From NCBI RefSeq assembly GCF_947492555.1, contig NZ_CANLNE010000008.1:1-64000 (forward strand): a DNA stretch of 64,000 nucleotides, in the 5' to 3' direction. The notes under the pieces are model-generated. The model made no database searches, was not told the origin of the DNA, and saw only the letters and a program-made list of their open reading frames with translations. Positions 41,954-51,887 of this stretch are shown here, piece by piece (the stretch's first letter is position 1; each line of letters starts with the position of its first letter). The DNA is from an uncultured Roseobacter sp. GTDB taxonomy: Bacteria > Pseudomonadota > Alphaproteobacteria > Rhodobacterales > Rhodobacteraceae. Both the position numbers and the translations under genes were made by a program.

Positions 41954-43281
41954 GCGCCCGTCCCCGCCACCCCATCACGTCGCCCGATGGACAAATAGCT
42001 TTCGAAACCTGCCTGACCGGCTTCGTCCAGAGAGTAGATGTTGCGCAGGTCCGCCATGCGTGGCTGCGCCATGCTGCCGGCCAGCCGCTTGAGATCCAGC
42101 GCCCGGAATTCATTCCATTCGGTCAGGATCACCACGGCATCGGCCCCGTGCGCAGCGGCATAGGCATCGTCCATCCAGCGTACGCCGGGCAAAAGCGTTT
42201 CGCCTTCGCGGAAACCCTGCGGATCGACCACCCGCACCTGCGCGCCATTGCCCACCAGCGCAGGCACGATGGTCAGGCTGGGCGCATCGCGCATGTCATC
42301 CGTGTTGGGCTTGAAGGTCACCCCCAACACCGCCACGGTCTTGCCGTTCACCGAGCCGCCGCAGAGGTCGAATACCTTCTCTACCATGCGGCGTTTGACT
42401 TCGGCGTTGACCTTGATGACCGTTTCGGTCAGCTGCATCGGTACGCCGTGTTCCTGCCCGATCCGCGCCAGCGCAGAGGTATCTTTGGGAAAACAGCTGC
42501 CGCCATATCCGGGGCCCGCGTGCAGGAATTTGGCGCCGATGCGCCCGTCCATGCCCATGCCCTTGGAGACCATCTTCACATCCGCCCCGGTACGCTCGCA
42601 CAGGCTGGCGATTTCATTGATGAAGGTGATCTTGGTGGCGAGAAAGGCATTGGCCGCGTATTTGATCATCTCGGCACTTTCCAGATCGGTGATCATCACC
42701 GGGAAATCGCGCAGGTAAAGCGGGCGATAGATCGCCTGCATCACGTCCGCCGCACGGTCCGTCTCCACGCCCACAACAATCCGGTCAGGGCGCATGAAAT
42801 CATCGATCGCCGCGCCTTCCCGCAGGAATTCAGGGTTGGAGGCCACATCGAAATCGGCATCGGGATTGGCCGCGCGGATCGTCTCGGCCACACGGGCGTT
42901 GGTGCCCACGGGCACGGTGGATTTGGTCACCACCACCGCGTAGCCGGTCAGGGCACGCGCAATTTCTTCGGCCGCCGCCATCACATAGGTCAGGTCCGCA
43001 TGGCCATCACCACGCCGTGTCGGCGTACCCACTGCAATGAAAACCGCATCGGCCCCATCCACGGCCTCTGCCAGATCACCGGAAAAGGTCAGACGCCCGG
43101 CGGCCACGTTCTTGGCCATCAGCTCATCAAGTCCGGGCTCGTAAATCGGTACCTCGCCCGCGGTCAGCTTGGTGAGCTTGGCAGGGTCCTTGTCGACACA
43201 GACGACCTCATGTCCGAAATCCGAGAAACACACGCCTGATACAAGACCTACGTATCCGGTGCCGATCATCGCAATTTTCAT
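41950..43281 (-). CDS. ugd: UDP-glucose 6-dehydrogenase
   Basis: Converts UDP-glucose to UDP-glucuronate with two NAD+. MKIAMIGTGYVGLVSGVCF is the nucleotide-binding start, SNPEFLREG the mid-domain signature, GGSCFPKDT holds the catalytic Cys, and VLGVTFKPNTDDMRDAPS is the C-terminal hallmark. The length of 443 residues is standard. It points away from rmlC and towards tviB. It feeds the UDP-glucuronate 4-epimerase encoded 1.3 kb away. Confidence 0.95.
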   Translation of the reverse strand: MKIAMIGTGYVGLVSGVCFSDFGHEVVCVDKDPAKLTKLTAGEVPIYEPGLDELMAKNVAAGRLTFSGDLAEAVDGADAVFIAVGTPTRRGDGHADLTYVMAAAEEIARALTGYAVVVTKSTVPVGTNARVAETIRAANPDADFDVASNPEFLREGAAIDDFMRPDRIVVGVETDRAADVMQAIYRPLYLRDFPVMITDLESAEMIKYAANAFLATKITFINEIASLCERTGADVKMVSKGMGMDGRIGAKFLHAGPGYGGSCFPKDTSALARIGQEHGVPMQLTETVIKVNAEVKRRMVEKVFDLCGGSVNGKTVAVLGVTFKPNTDDMRDAPSLTIVPALVGNGAQVRVVDPQGFREGETLLPGVRWMDDAYAAAHGADAVVILTEWNEFRALDLKRLAGSMAQPRMADLRNIYSLDEAGQAGFESYLSIGRRDGVAGTGA

Positions 43282-43459
43282 CTACCCGTCTCCTGAACCA
43301 TACCTGGTTGCGTGATGCGGGATGTGCCTGAGGCTGTCAACAACTGCAATTCCTTGCGACATAGGTGCTTTATGCAATCCGGTAAGGGGTTTGTGGATGA
43401 CAGTTGCGGAGGCGCTTGGTAATTGGTGGGCGAATTATGGTTGCGTAAAGGTATTGGTT

Positions 43460-44023
43460 TTGCAGATTGAAAAGACAAAACTGGAAGGTGTGGTCATCCT
43501 GACCCCCAAACGGTTTGGCGATGCCCGCGGTTTTTTCAGCGAAAGCTGGAGTAAACGGCAGATGGCCGAGGCCGGGCTTGATATCAATTGGGTGCAGGAC
43601 AATCATTCGCTGTCCATGCAGGTGGGCACGGTGCGCGGCCTGCATTTCCAGTCACCCCCCCATGCGCAGGCCAAGCTGGTGCGGTGCGGGCGGGGCGCGC
43701 TTTACGATGTAGTGGTCGATATCCGACGCGGCTCTCCCACCTATGGGCAATGGGTGGGCGAAGAGCTGAGCTTTGAAAATGGTAAACAACTGGTGGTGCC
43801 CACAGGGTTCCTGCACGGCTTTGCGACACGGGCACCCGAGACAGAGATCATCTACAAATGCTCCGATTATTATGCGCCCGAGTGTGACGGGGCCGTGCGG
43901 TTTGACTGCCCGCGGATCGGAATTGACTGGGGTTTGGGTAATTTAGAGCCTGTTTTGTCTGAAAAAGACGCCGCCGCCCCCGGGTTGGCGGATTTCGACA
44001 GCCCTTTTGTCTATGAAGGATAA
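43460..44023 (+). CDS. rmlC: dTDP-4-dehydrorhamnose 3,5-epimerase
   Basis: Third enzyme of dTDP-L-rhamnose synthesis. The cupin core is visible as [14 protein letters not shown] with its histidine, and [15 protein letters not shown] place the start at the TTG of 43460, 8 bases after AAAGGT, because it yields [21 protein letters not shown], the usual RmlC N-terminus; the open frame upstream is not homologous. This gives 187 residues, the family size. It is the first gene of the rmlCBDA-manB-galE group. Confidence 0.93.
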   Translation: MQIEKTKLEGVVILTPKRFGDARGFFSESWSKRQMAEAGLDINWVQDNHSLSMQVGTVRGLHFQSPPHAQAKLVRCGRGALYDVVVDIRRGSPTYGQWVGEELSFENGKQLVVPTGFLHGFATRAPETEIIYKCSDYYAPECDGAVRFDCPRIGIDWGLGNLEPVLSEKDAAAPGLADFDSPFVYEG

Positions 44024-44027
44024 ACGC

Positions 44028-45068
44028 ATGAAATTGCTTGTGACCGGCGGGGCAGGGTTCATCGGTTCTGCGGTGGTGCGGCTGGCCGTGGCGCGGGGGT
44101 ACAGGATCGTCAATCTGGACGCGCTGACCTACGCCGCCTGTCCGGAAAATGTGGCTTCTGTCGCGGACAACCCGTCTTATGCCTTTGAGCAGGCCGATAT
44201 CCGGGACCGCGCTGCCCTCGACAGGGTTTTTGCAAAACACCAACCCGATGCGGTGATGCACCTGGCCGCGGAAAGCCATGTGGACCGCTCCATCGACGGG
44301 CCGGGCGATTTCATCGAGACCAATATCACCGGTACCTACCAGATGCTGGAGGCCGCGCGGGCCTATTGGACGCAGGCCGGCAAACCGGCGCATTTCCGGT
44401 TCCACCACATTTCCACGGACGAAGTTTTTGGCTCGCTGGGCGAGACCGGGCAATTCACCGAAGAAACGCCCTACGATCCCCGCTCGCCCTATTCGGCCTC
44501 CAAGGCGGCCTCCGATCACCTGGTGCGCGCCTGGCACGAGACCTACGGGCTTCCGATCGTGATGACCAATTGTTCGAACAACTACGGCCCCTATCACTTC
44601 CCTGAAAAGCTGATCCCCGTGGTGATCCTGAATGCGCTGGCAGGGCAGGAGATCCCCGTCTACGGCGCGGGCGAAAACGTGCGCGACTGGCTGTATGTCG
44701 AGGATCACGCCGACGCGCTGCTGACCGTGCTGGAAAAAGGCACCCTTGGGCGCAGCTACAACATCGGCGGCGAGAACGAGGCGCGCAACATCGATATCGT
44801 GCACACGATCTGCCGCATTCTCGAAGAAAAGCGCCCGAAAAACAGTCCCTATGAAGATCAGATCCGTTTTGTGACCGACCGTCCGGGCCATGATCTGCGC
44901 TATGCGATCGATCCCACGCGCATTGCCACGGAACTGGGCTGGCGACCGTCGGTCACGCTCGAAGAAGGTCTGGAGAAAACCGTGCAATGGTATCTCGATA
45001 ACGAAGACTGGTGGCGTAGCTTACAGGATCGTCAGGGTGTGGGCACCCGGTTGGGCGTGAAGACATGA
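44028..45068 (+). CDS. rmlB: dTDP-glucose 4,6-dehydratase
   Basis: Second step of dTDP-rhamnose synthesis. [12 protein letters not shown] (NAD site), [12 protein letters not shown] with the catalytic Thr-Asp-Glu, and [13 protein letters not shown] with Tyr-x3-Lys are all present. The length is 346 residues. The ATG at 44028 has GAAGGA seven bases upstream, 4 bases after rmlC. Its stop overlaps the rmlD start (ATGA). Confidence 0.96.
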   Translation: MKLLVTGGAGFIGSAVVRLAVARGYRIVNLDALTYAACPENVASVADNPSYAFEQADIRDRAALDRVFAKHQPDAVMHLAAESHVDRSIDGPGDFIETNITGTYQMLEAARAYWTQAGKPAHFRFHHISTDEVFGSLGETGQFTEETPYDPRSPYSASKAASDHLVRAWHETYGLPIVMTNCSNNYGPYHFPEKLIPVVILNALAGQEIPVYGAGENVRDWLYVEDHADALLTVLEKGTLGRSYNIGGENEARNIDIVHTICRILEEKRPKNSPYEDQIRFVTDRPGHDLRYAIDPTRIATELGWRPSVTLEEGLEKTVQWYLDNEDWWRSLQDRQGVGTRLGVKT

Positions 45069-45910
45069 AGGTTCTGGTCTTTGGCAAGACCGGGCAGGTG
45101 GCCACGGAACTGGCCCGCTTTGACGGCGTGACCTGTCTGGGGCGCGCAGACGCCGATCTGACCGATCCCGGTGCCTGCGAGGCCCTCATTGCCGAGACCG
45201 AGGCCGATGCGGTGATCAATGCCGCCGCCTATACGGGCGTCGACACCGCTGAAGAAGAGCGCGACACCGCGATGATCGTGAACGCCATGGCCCCCACGGC
45301 GATGGCCGCCGCTGCCGCCGCACGTGATCTGCCTTTTGTGCAGATCTCCACCGATTACGTCTTTGAGGGCGGCGGGACCGCCCCCTGGCAACCGGATGAT
45401 CCCACCGGTCCTCTGGGCGTCTACGGTGCCAGCAAGCTCGGGGGGGAGCGAGGTGTTGCCGGGGCAGGGGGGCGGTACGCCATCCTGCGCACCTCTTGGG
45501 TGTTTTCGGCCCACGGCAACAATTTCGCCAAGACCATGCTGCGGCTCGGGGCGGAACGCGACGCACTCACTATCGTGGCCGATCAGATCGGCGGGCCGAC
45601 GCCTGCACGCGACATTGCAGCAGCCTGCATGAAGATGGCGCAGGCCCTCAAGACGGATGCGAATACATCCGGCACCTATCATTTCAGCGGGGCCCCGGAC
45701 GTCAGTTGGGCCGATTTTGCGCGCGAGATCTTCACGCAAGCGGGGCTTGCGGTCGATGTGACCGATATCCCGACCGCCGACTATCCCACCCCGGCAACGC
45801 GCCCGTTGAATTCCCGGCTTGATTGCGCCACCACCGAGACCGCCTTCGGCATCGTGCGCCCTGATTGGCGCGCCGGGCTGGCCGAGGTTCTGACGGGCCT
45901 GAAAACCTGA
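45065..45910 (+). CDS. rmlD: dTDP-4-dehydrorhamnose reductase
   Basis: Final NADPH-dependent step giving dTDP-L-rhamnose. [38 protein letters not shown] and [12 protein letters not shown] (Tyr-x3-Lys) match RmlD throughout, in 281 residues. It starts inside the rmlB stop (ATGA), showing coupled translation. Confidence 0.95.
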   Translation: MKVLVFGKTGQVATELARFDGVTCLGRADADLTDPGACEALIAETEADAVINAAAYTGVDTAEEERDTAMIVNAMAPTAMAAAAAARDLPFVQISTDYVFEGGGTAPWQPDDPTGPLGVYGASKLGGERGVAGAGGRYAILRTSWVFSAHGNNFAKTMLRLGAERDALTIVADQIGGPTPARDIAAACMKMAQALKTDANTSGTYHFSGAPDVSWADFAREIFTQAGLAVDVTDIPTADYPTPATRPLNSRLDCATTETAFGIVRPDWRAGLAEVLTGLKT

Positions 45911-45923
45911 CAAGGAGATTTCC

Positions 45924-46790
45924 ATGACCAAACGCAAAGGTATCATTCTGGCGGGTGGCTCGGGCACGCGGCTCTATCCGATCACGCTGGGGGTCTCCAA
46001 GCAGCTTTTGCCGATCTATGACAAGCCGATGATCTACTATCCGCTGTCAGTGCTGATGCTGGCGGATATCCGCGAGATCGCGATGATCACCACCCCGGAG
46101 GATCAGGCGCAGTTCCAGCGTATGCTGGGCGATGGGTCGCAATGGGGGATTTCACTTACCTATATCGTGCAACCCTCACCGGACGGGCTCGCACAGGCTT
46201 TCATTCTGGCCGAGGATTTCCTTGATGGCGCGCCTTCGGCGCTGGTGCTGGGGGACAATATCTTCTTTGGCCAGGGCCTGCCCGCCCTGATGGCTGATGC
46301 CGATGCGCAACCGCAAGGCGCTACCGTTTTTGGCTATCAGGTGGCCGATCCGGAACGCTACGGCGTGGTAGATTTTGACGCGGATGGTATCGTGCGCGGC
46401 ATCATCGAGAAACCGGAAGTGCCACCCTCCAACCACGCCGTCACCGGGCTTTATTTCGTCGATGGCACCGCCCCTGCCAAAGCGCGCAGCGTCAAACCCT
46501 CGGCCCGCGGCGAGGTCGAAATCACCAGCCTGCTGGAAATGTACCTGGCCGAAGAGAGCCTGACCGTGCAGCGCATGGGCCGCGGCTATGCCTGGCTTGA
46601 TACCGGCACCCATGGCAGCCTGCTCGATGCGGGCAATTTCGTACGCACCATCGAGAAACGGCAGGGACAGCAGATTGGCTGCCCTGAGGAGGTCGCCTTT
46701 GAACTGGGCTGGATCACCCGCGAGGACCTTGCGCGCGAAGCGGAAAAATACGCCAAGAATGACTACGGCACCTATCTGAACAGTCTCTAA
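45924..46790 (+). CDS. rmlA: Glucose-1-phosphate thymidylyltransferase
   Basis: First committed step: dTTP plus glucose-1-phosphate to dTDP-glucose. [19 protein letters not shown] is the nucleotide-binding signature, followed by [14 protein letters not shown], and [11 protein letters not shown] with the metal-binding aspartate. The length of 288 residues is standard. It has AGGAG 8 bases before the ATG. The gene order C-B-D-A followed by manB matches rhamnose operons of roseobacter plasmids as I remember them. Confidence 0.96.
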   Translation: MTKRKGIILAGGSGTRLYPITLGVSKQLLPIYDKPMIYYPLSVLMLADIREIAMITTPEDQAQFQRMLGDGSQWGISLTYIVQPSPDGLAQAFILAEDFLDGAPSALVLGDNIFFGQGLPALMADADAQPQGATVFGYQVADPERYGVVDFDADGIVRGIIEKPEVPPSNHAVTGLYFVDGTAPAKARSVKPSARGEVEITSLLEMYLAEESLTVQRMGRGYAWLDTGTHGSLLDAGNFVRTIEKRQGQQIGCPEEVAFELGWITREDLAREAEKYAKNDYGTYLNSL

Positions 46791-46822
46791 ACAAGGCGAT
46801 CCAACCCAACGGAGGGCATCCC

Positions 46823-48193
46823 ATGTCTGTCAAATTCGGCACAAGCGGCCTGCGCGGGCTGGTCACCGCCATGACCTCTGAGTTGATCTCCCGGCATGTG
46901 CAGGCCTTTATTGCCGCCTGTGACACCGGTGGTGTGCTCTGCGTCGGGCGCGACCTCCGGCCTTCCTCTCCACGCATCGCCCAGGATGTGATCAACGCGG
47001 CCCGCGCCATGGGGGTTCGCGTGATCGATTGCGGCGAGGTGCCCACGCCCGCGCTGGCCCTCGCCGCACAAGCCGCACATGGCGGGGCCGTGATGGTGAC
47101 CGGCAGTCATATCCCCGCGGATCGCAACGGGCTGAAATTCTACGTGCGCAGCGGTGAAATCAGCAAGGCAGACGAGGCCGCAATCCTGTCGCATCTGGAG
47201 GCCCCCCATGGGGCTGCGCACCCCGGTGCGTTGGAGACGGACACAGGCGCCAATGATCGCTATATTGCCCGCTTCGTCGCGGCCTTCGGGCCGGGTGCGC
47301 TCGCAGGTCAACGCATCGGGCTCTACGCCCATAGCGCCGTGGGCCGCGATGCCCTGGCCCGCATCCTGACCGACCTCGGCGCCGAGGTGATTGAGCTTGG
47401 ACGATCGGAAACCTTCATCCCCGTGGATACCGAAGCGGTGGACCCGGAAGTCCGCGTCCAGATTGCCGATTGGGTGAAAACCTACGGTTTGCACGCGCTG
47501 GTCTCCACGGATGGCGATTCAGACCGCCCCCTGCTGGCCGATGACACCGGGCGCGTGATCCCCGGCGACATCCTGGGTCAGATCACCGCGGAAACCCTGG
47601 AGGCCGAGGTGATCGCCACGCCGATCTCCTCCAACAGCGGGGTGACGATGAAAGGGTTCAAAGACGTCCGGCTGACGCAGATCGGATCGCCATATGTCAT
47701 CGCCGCGATGGAAAACGCGCAGGGCCGGGTGGTCGGCTATGAGGCCAATGGCGGTTTCCTGCTGGGGTTCGAGGCGCAGGGGCCTGCGGGCGTGCTGGCA
47801 CCGCTGGTCACCCGCGATTGTACCCTGCCGATCCTGACCGTGCTTTATGCGGGCCGCAAAGAGGGCATCGCCGCCCGCGTCGCTCAGGAACCGCCGGTTG
47901 TCACAGTGGCAGACCGGCTGCAGGACATTGAACAGAGCAAGAGCCGCCCGTTGTTGGAGACATGGCAGAATGATCCCACCGCCCGTGCTGCTTTCCTGAC
48001 CCCGCTGGGCAAGCAGGAGCACCACATGGACCTCACGGACGGGCTGCGCATGACAATGACGGACGGCGACGTGATCCACGTACGGCCGTCGGGCAATGCC
48101 CCGGAACTCAGGCTCTATATCGAAACGAAAGACCCTGTTTCAGCCGAAAAGCTGCTCACCCAGGCGTTGGCACAACTCAACCACGCACTCTAA
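46823..48193 (+). CDS. manB: Phosphomannomutase/phosphoglucomutase family protein
   Basis: Interconverts hexose 6- and 1-phosphates, feeding ManC or RmlA. The four phosphohexomutase loops are visible: the serine loop VTGSHIPADRNG, the metal loop DGDSDRP, the sugar loop GYEANGGF, and the phosphate loop RPSGNAPELR. The length of 456 residues is normal. Because it directly follows rmlA, glucose-1-phosphate supply is possible as well as mannose-1-phosphate; the symbol manB is chosen for the family and the presence of manC. Confidence 0.86.
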   Translation: MSVKFGTSGLRGLVTAMTSELISRHVQAFIAACDTGGVLCVGRDLRPSSPRIAQDVINAARAMGVRVIDCGEVPTPALALAAQAAHGGAVMVTGSHIPADRNGLKFYVRSGEISKADEAAILSHLEAPHGAAHPGALETDTGANDRYIARFVAAFGPGALAGQRIGLYAHSAVGRDALARILTDLGAEVIELGRSETFIPVDTEAVDPEVRVQIADWVKTYGLHALVSTDGDSDRPLLADDTGRVIPGDILGQITAETLEAEVIATPISSNSGVTMKGFKDVRLTQIGSPYVIAAMENAQGRVVGYEANGGFLLGFEAQGPAGVLAPLVTRDCTLPILTVLYAGRKEGIAARVAQEPPVVTVADRLQDIEQSKSRPLLETWQNDPTARAAFLTPLGKQEHHMDLTDGLRMTMTDGDVIHVRPSGNAPELRLYIETKDPVSAEKLLTQALAQLNHAL

Positions 48194-48424
48194 CCCTTGT
48201 TCTGTCGCGCTGAATGGCCGGTCGTAGAAGGTTCGAAATACACCGCTTTGCGATCGTGGTGCAGCGCAGGTAACGCGGCTCTCGACATGTTGCCTGCCAG
48301 CGCTCTGAACCCTGACACCATGGGAGCCTCGGCGGAGCGCGCTTGCCCAAACGGACCCCGAAGACTATCAAGCCAAAGGCGCCATCAGGTGCCAAAAACA
48401 GGCTCTGAAAACTGGAATAGACAA
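48194..48424. other. Gap between manB and galE, nothing recognised
   Basis: A gap of 231 bases. The frame of galE is open through it without a usable start, and the translation is not similar to the epimerase family. I see no terminator or promoter I can support. Confidence 0.5.
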
Positions 48425-49426
48425 ATGCCTCTGAACAGAAACGTTTTGGTTGTCGGGGGCGCGGGTTACATCGGCTCTCACACGGTGCTGGCCCTGCAGG
48501 AGGCGGGGTTCAATCCGGTTGTCTATGACAATTTCTCCAGCGGGCACCGCGATGCGGTCTTCTCGGACCATGTGGTCGAGGGCGAGCTTTCAGATCATGC
48601 ACGCCTGAGCCAGGCGATGACCGACCATCAGATCGGCAGCGTGGTGCATTTCGCGGCCCTCATCGAAGCGGGTCAATCCGTGATCGAGCCTTTGCTTTTT
48701 TACCGCAACAACGTGGCCTCCACCGTGTCGCTGCTCGAGGCCATGCAGGCGGCAGGCGTTGACCGGCTGGTGTTCTCCTCCACAGCTGCAGTCTACGGCA
48801 ATCAGGCCGATACCGGGCTGCTGCATGAAGGGCTGCCCGTCCAGCCGATCAACCCCTACGGCCAGACCAAGGCCGCCGTGGAAGCGATGCTGAAAGACAC
48901 CGCTGCCGCCTCCGGTCTCAAGGCCATCGCCCTGCGCTATTTCAATGCCTCAGGTGCGGATGCCCGCGCGCGCACCGGCGAGCGGCACGATCCGGAGACC
49001 CATCTCATTCCGCTTGTGCTGCAGACAGCCGCGGGGGAGCGCGACCAGATCACTGTTTTCGGGACCGATTATCCAACCGAGGACGGCACCTGCATCCGCG
49101 ACTATATCCACGTCACCGACCTGGCGCGCGGTCATGTGGCGGCCCTTGAAAAGCTGCTCTCGACCGATGAAGAGGCCGGGGCATTCACGCCTATCAACCT
49201 CGGCACCGGGCAGGGCTATTCGGTGAGCCAAGTGATCGAGACCGCCCGGCGTGTCACAAACCGCGGCTTTACGGTGGTGGAAAGCGACCGCCGTCCGGGG
49301 GACCCCAGTGCATTGGTCTCTGATCCGTCACGCGCGCATGCGGTGTTGGGCTGGCGCGCGGAGCATTCATCCCTGGAAAACATCATCACCGATGCGTGGA
49401 ATTTCATGAACCGTGGGATAGGATGA
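48425..49426 (+). CDS. galE: UDP-glucose 4-epimerase
   Basis: Makes UDP-galactose from UDP-glucose. VLVVGGAGYIGSHTVLAL binds NAD, FSSTAAVYGNQ and NPYGQTKAAVE supply the catalytic Ser and Tyr-x3-Lys, and RYFNASGAD is the substrate-side GalE signature. The length of 333 residues is standard. I start at ATG 48425, which matches family N-termini, although the frame is open another 228 bases upstream. It converges with the BY-kinase gene across a 54-base gap. Confidence 0.93.
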   Translation: MPLNRNVLVVGGAGYIGSHTVLALQEAGFNPVVYDNFSSGHRDAVFSDHVVEGELSDHARLSQAMTDHQIGSVVHFAALIEAGQSVIEPLLFYRNNVASTVSLLEAMQAAGVDRLVFSSTAAVYGNQADTGLLHEGLPVQPINPYGQTKAAVEAMLKDTAAASGLKAIALRYFNASGADARARTGERHDPETHLIPLVLQTAAGERDQITVFGTDYPTEDGTCIRDYIHVTDLARGHVAALEKLLSTDEEAGAFTPINLGTGQGYSVSQVIETARRVTNRGFTVVESDRRPGDPSALVSDPSRAHAVLGWRAEHSSLENIITDAWNFMNRGIG

Positions 49427-49480
49427 CGGCACGGGAATATAATGATGATTATGCAAAATTAATTGCAGAAATCACTTAAT

Positions 49481-50302
49481 CTATTCATCCTGCATAAAGT
49501 CACTCGTGTTCATATGCGCGTTCAACACAACGCCCAGAACATTCGTATGTTCGCTCACTTCTCGTTCGCATTTGTCGAATTGTTTGTACCGCGTCGTGTT
49601 GGCGCGGATCACGATGAGCGCACAATCGACGTTCTTGAGAAACGCCCGCGTGTCGTCGCGTGGCAGAACCGACGGCAGATCGAAAATCATGATGTCGGGC
49701 TTATATTCCTCTTCGATACGCGCAATGACGTTGGCCGTTTCCTCAGCCAGCAGCATACGTGTCGGATCGCTCTCGGGCTGGATGGCCATGGAGCATGCAA
49801 CATTATCGCCGATGCGCACGGCCTGTTCCTCAAAGCCCACCTGACCGCTCAGAAGTTCGCCGATGCCGTGGGACGGGATGGTCTGAAAGAACTCGTGAAC
49901 TGACGGATCACGCAGGTCGGTATCCATCAGGATGGCCCGTAAATCGCGCTGACGTCCAAGCCCCAGAGCGAGATTGCAGGCTGTGGTGGTCTTGCCGGAT
50001 TGTGGCATTGGAGACGTGATCCCAAGCCGCGTCCAGCCGTTCTGGCGCATCTGCAAAAGCACCTTGGTGCGCAGAATATCGAACGGGGCCGCGGCAGATG
50101 TCGCCTCACGCGTCACAACCCGGTGGCGCAGCAACTGTTCATCCGTCACATCGAAGGTACTGAGGTTCTGCCACATGGCATCAAGCGATGTCGGCCGCGC
50201 CACCTTCCGGGGCGGCGGGCTCACGGATACGGCATCGGAAACTGCTGTTTCCTTCTCACGGCTCTTTCGGGCCTTGTCCAATGCAGCCTGCAATTTTTCC
50301 AT
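49481..50302 (-). CDS. CpsD/CapB-type BY-kinase (Wzc cytoplasmic half)
   Basis: Tyrosine-kinase-type ATPase that pairs with the Wzz-like protein encoded just upstream to control EPS chain length and export. Walker A is SPMPQSGKTTTACNLAL, Walker A' is ILMDTDLRDPS and Walker B is IMIFDLPSVL. At 273 residues it has no membrane helix. The C-terminal tail reads MNTSDFMQDE and lacks the Tyr cluster that classic BY-kinases autophosphorylate; only two Tyr are evident in the C-terminal part. It lies in the three-gene minus-strand group with wzz and an ExeA-like ATPase. Confidence 0.85.
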   Translation of the reverse strand: MEKLQAALDKARKSREKETAVSDAVSVSPPPRKVARPTSLDAMWQNLSTFDVTDEQLLRHRVVTREATSAAAPFDILRTKVLLQMRQNGWTRLGITSPMPQSGKTTTACNLALGLGRQRDLRAILMDTDLRDPSVHEFFQTIPSHGIGELLSGQVGFEEQAVRIGDNVACSMAIQPESDPTRMLLAEETANVIARIEEEYKPDIMIFDLPSVLPRDDTRAFLKNVDCALIVIRANTTRYKQFDKCEREVSEHTNVLGVVLNAHMNTSDFMQDE

Positions 50303-50339
50303 GCTTGCTCTTATCCTGTTGCTTACAGTGAAGTGCGGT

Positions 50340-51887
50340 TCAGCCCAGTCCCAGCTTGTTCAGCCCCTTCTGAACCACAAGCTCCAGCGGCAGATAGTGG
50401 GTATCGATATACCAAAGCAGTGAAGGAACCATAATCAAGACCGCAAGCGTGGCTGTCAGGATACCCGAACGACGGATGATGCGACGGCGGCGGCTTTCCA
50501 TATAGGGGATGGCCGTGATCGGTGTGACATTGAACCGCGAGACCAGTTCGCTCGGGCGCCGGATCGTCCGGTTGAGAATTTCCAGCAGCATGAAGTAGCC
50601 GAAGGCGGCCATCAGCCCGGCCGCTGCACCCGCCAGGGCAATCTTGGGGCGATCCGGCCCGGTCGGGACCCGCGGAACATTTCCGGTTTCAATCACGGTG
50701 ATTTTCTGGCCCTGGGCGGTTGTCTCGACCCGCTCGCTCATGCGCGCACCGCTGAGGCTGTTTACCGCCCGGTTATATCGCCCCTGGATGACTTCGAAAT
50801 CACGCTCCAGTTTTGCAAGTTCAATGCCGTTGGACGAGCTGCGGGAAATATCCCGCTGCAGTGTATCGAGCTCCTCAGTGGTTGCCTCGATATCGCCCCG
50901 CAGGCTGCTCAGGCGGTTGTCGATCTCCAGCAGCGTGGATTGCAGCAAGGCCTGCTCCGCCGTGATTTCCGGTGCATCGGTCCCGACCGTTCCTGCCTGT
51001 TCGGCAAGGGTCGCCTCAAGACGATCAATCTGGGTCTGGAGCTGGATAATCCGCGGGTGCTGTTCCGAATAAAGCAACCTGGCCTGATCCAGATCTGCCT
51101 GTGCCCGGGCCAGCCGGCTCTCGACCGGGCTGAGCTGTCTTTGCGAGCTGCCCTGCTCCACGCGACCCGTGGATTCAAAAATGGTCAGAATATCCTGGCG
51201 TTGCTGCTCCCCGGCGCTCAGATCGCGTTCCAGCCGCGACAGGCGCTCCTGCAGCAGGGTCTGACGGCCCAGCCGATATGGCTGATTTTCAGGCAGGGCA
51301 GTGGCATTATCTGCCTTGAACTTGGCAATGGACGCGCTTTGACTGTCCAGATCATCCCCGAGACGTTCGACCTCCTGCTCGAAGAAATCCAGTGTGCTTT
51401 CCGTGCGGGACCGGCGGAACCGGGCATTCTCCGCCAACACCAGCGTTACGTATTCATTGACGACATTTGCCGCGATCTGGCCTGACCGGGCCTCGAAGGA
51501 AATGCGCAGCAGGGTCGCCCTGCCCCGGCCCGCGGTCCGACGGATGCTGGTCGCGGACCGCATCTGCTGCACAACGGTATCGGGATCCATGCTTCGCAGG
51601 TCTTCAAAGACGTTGAAACGGTTGGCGATATCGATCAGGTTGGCCCGGGTAACCAGTTTTTGCTCAACGATATCAAGTTGTTCCAAAGCATCTGTCTGAA
51701 CGATCGATGTCACCATACTGTCCGGGATCTGCGGCTCTTCCAGCAACAGGCGGGCGGTGGTGGAATAGGTATCCGGCAGCTTCATCGCCGTGATCACGCC
51801 AAGGCTGGCTGCGATCAGGATGAACAGCATCATCACCGGCAATCTGCGCCAGAACAGTTTCCAGTAAAACCAAAGCTCAAGATTCAT
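50340..51887 (-). CDS. Wzz/PCP-type chain-length determinant (Wzc periplasmic half)
   Basis: Inner-membrane polysaccharide co-polymerase. The N-terminus has one helix (LPVMMLFILIAASLGVITAMK), followed by about 350 residues of mostly coiled-coil sequence (LSRLERDLSAGEQQRQDIL, LQTQIDRLEATLAEQ, DTLQRDISRSSSNG). A second helix is near IALAGAAAGLMAAFGYFMLL and a third (GILTATLAVLIMVPSLLWYI) lies near the end. The 515 residues fit exosortase-locus EpsF-like proteins. It overlaps the ExeA-like gene by 4 bases (ATGA). Confidence 0.85.
   Translation of the reverse strand: MNLELWFYWKLFWRRLPVMMLFILIAASLGVITAMKLPDTYSTTARLLLEEPQIPDSMVTSIVQTDALEQLDIVEQKLVTRANLIDIANRFNVFEDLRSMDPDTVVQQMRSATSIRRTAGRGRATLLRISFEARSGQIAANVVNEYVTLVLAENARFRRSRTESTLDFFEQEVERLGDDLDSQSASIAKFKADNATALPENQPYRLGRQTLLQERLSRLERDLSAGEQQRQDILTIFESTGRVEQGSSQRQLSPVESRLARAQADLDQARLLYSEQHPRIIQLQTQIDRLEATLAEQAGTVGTDAPEITAEQALLQSTLLEIDNRLSSLRGDIEATTEELDTLQRDISRSSSNGIELAKLERDFEVIQGRYNRAVNSLSGARMSERVETTAQGQKITVIETGNVPRVPTGPDRPKIALAGAAAGLMAAFGYFMLLEILNRTIRRPSELVSRFNVTPITAIPYMESRRRRIIRRSGILTATLAVLIMVPSLLWYIDTHYLPLELVVQKGLNKLGLG

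Noticed and set aside
42148-43239. Plus-strand frame of 363 codons opposite ugd
   Set aside because: His/Arg/Gly-rich complement of a clear UDP-glucose dehydrogenase.
48197-48424. 76-codon N-terminal extension of galE
   Set aside because: Not found in the epimerase family; ATG 48425 gives the standard N-terminus.
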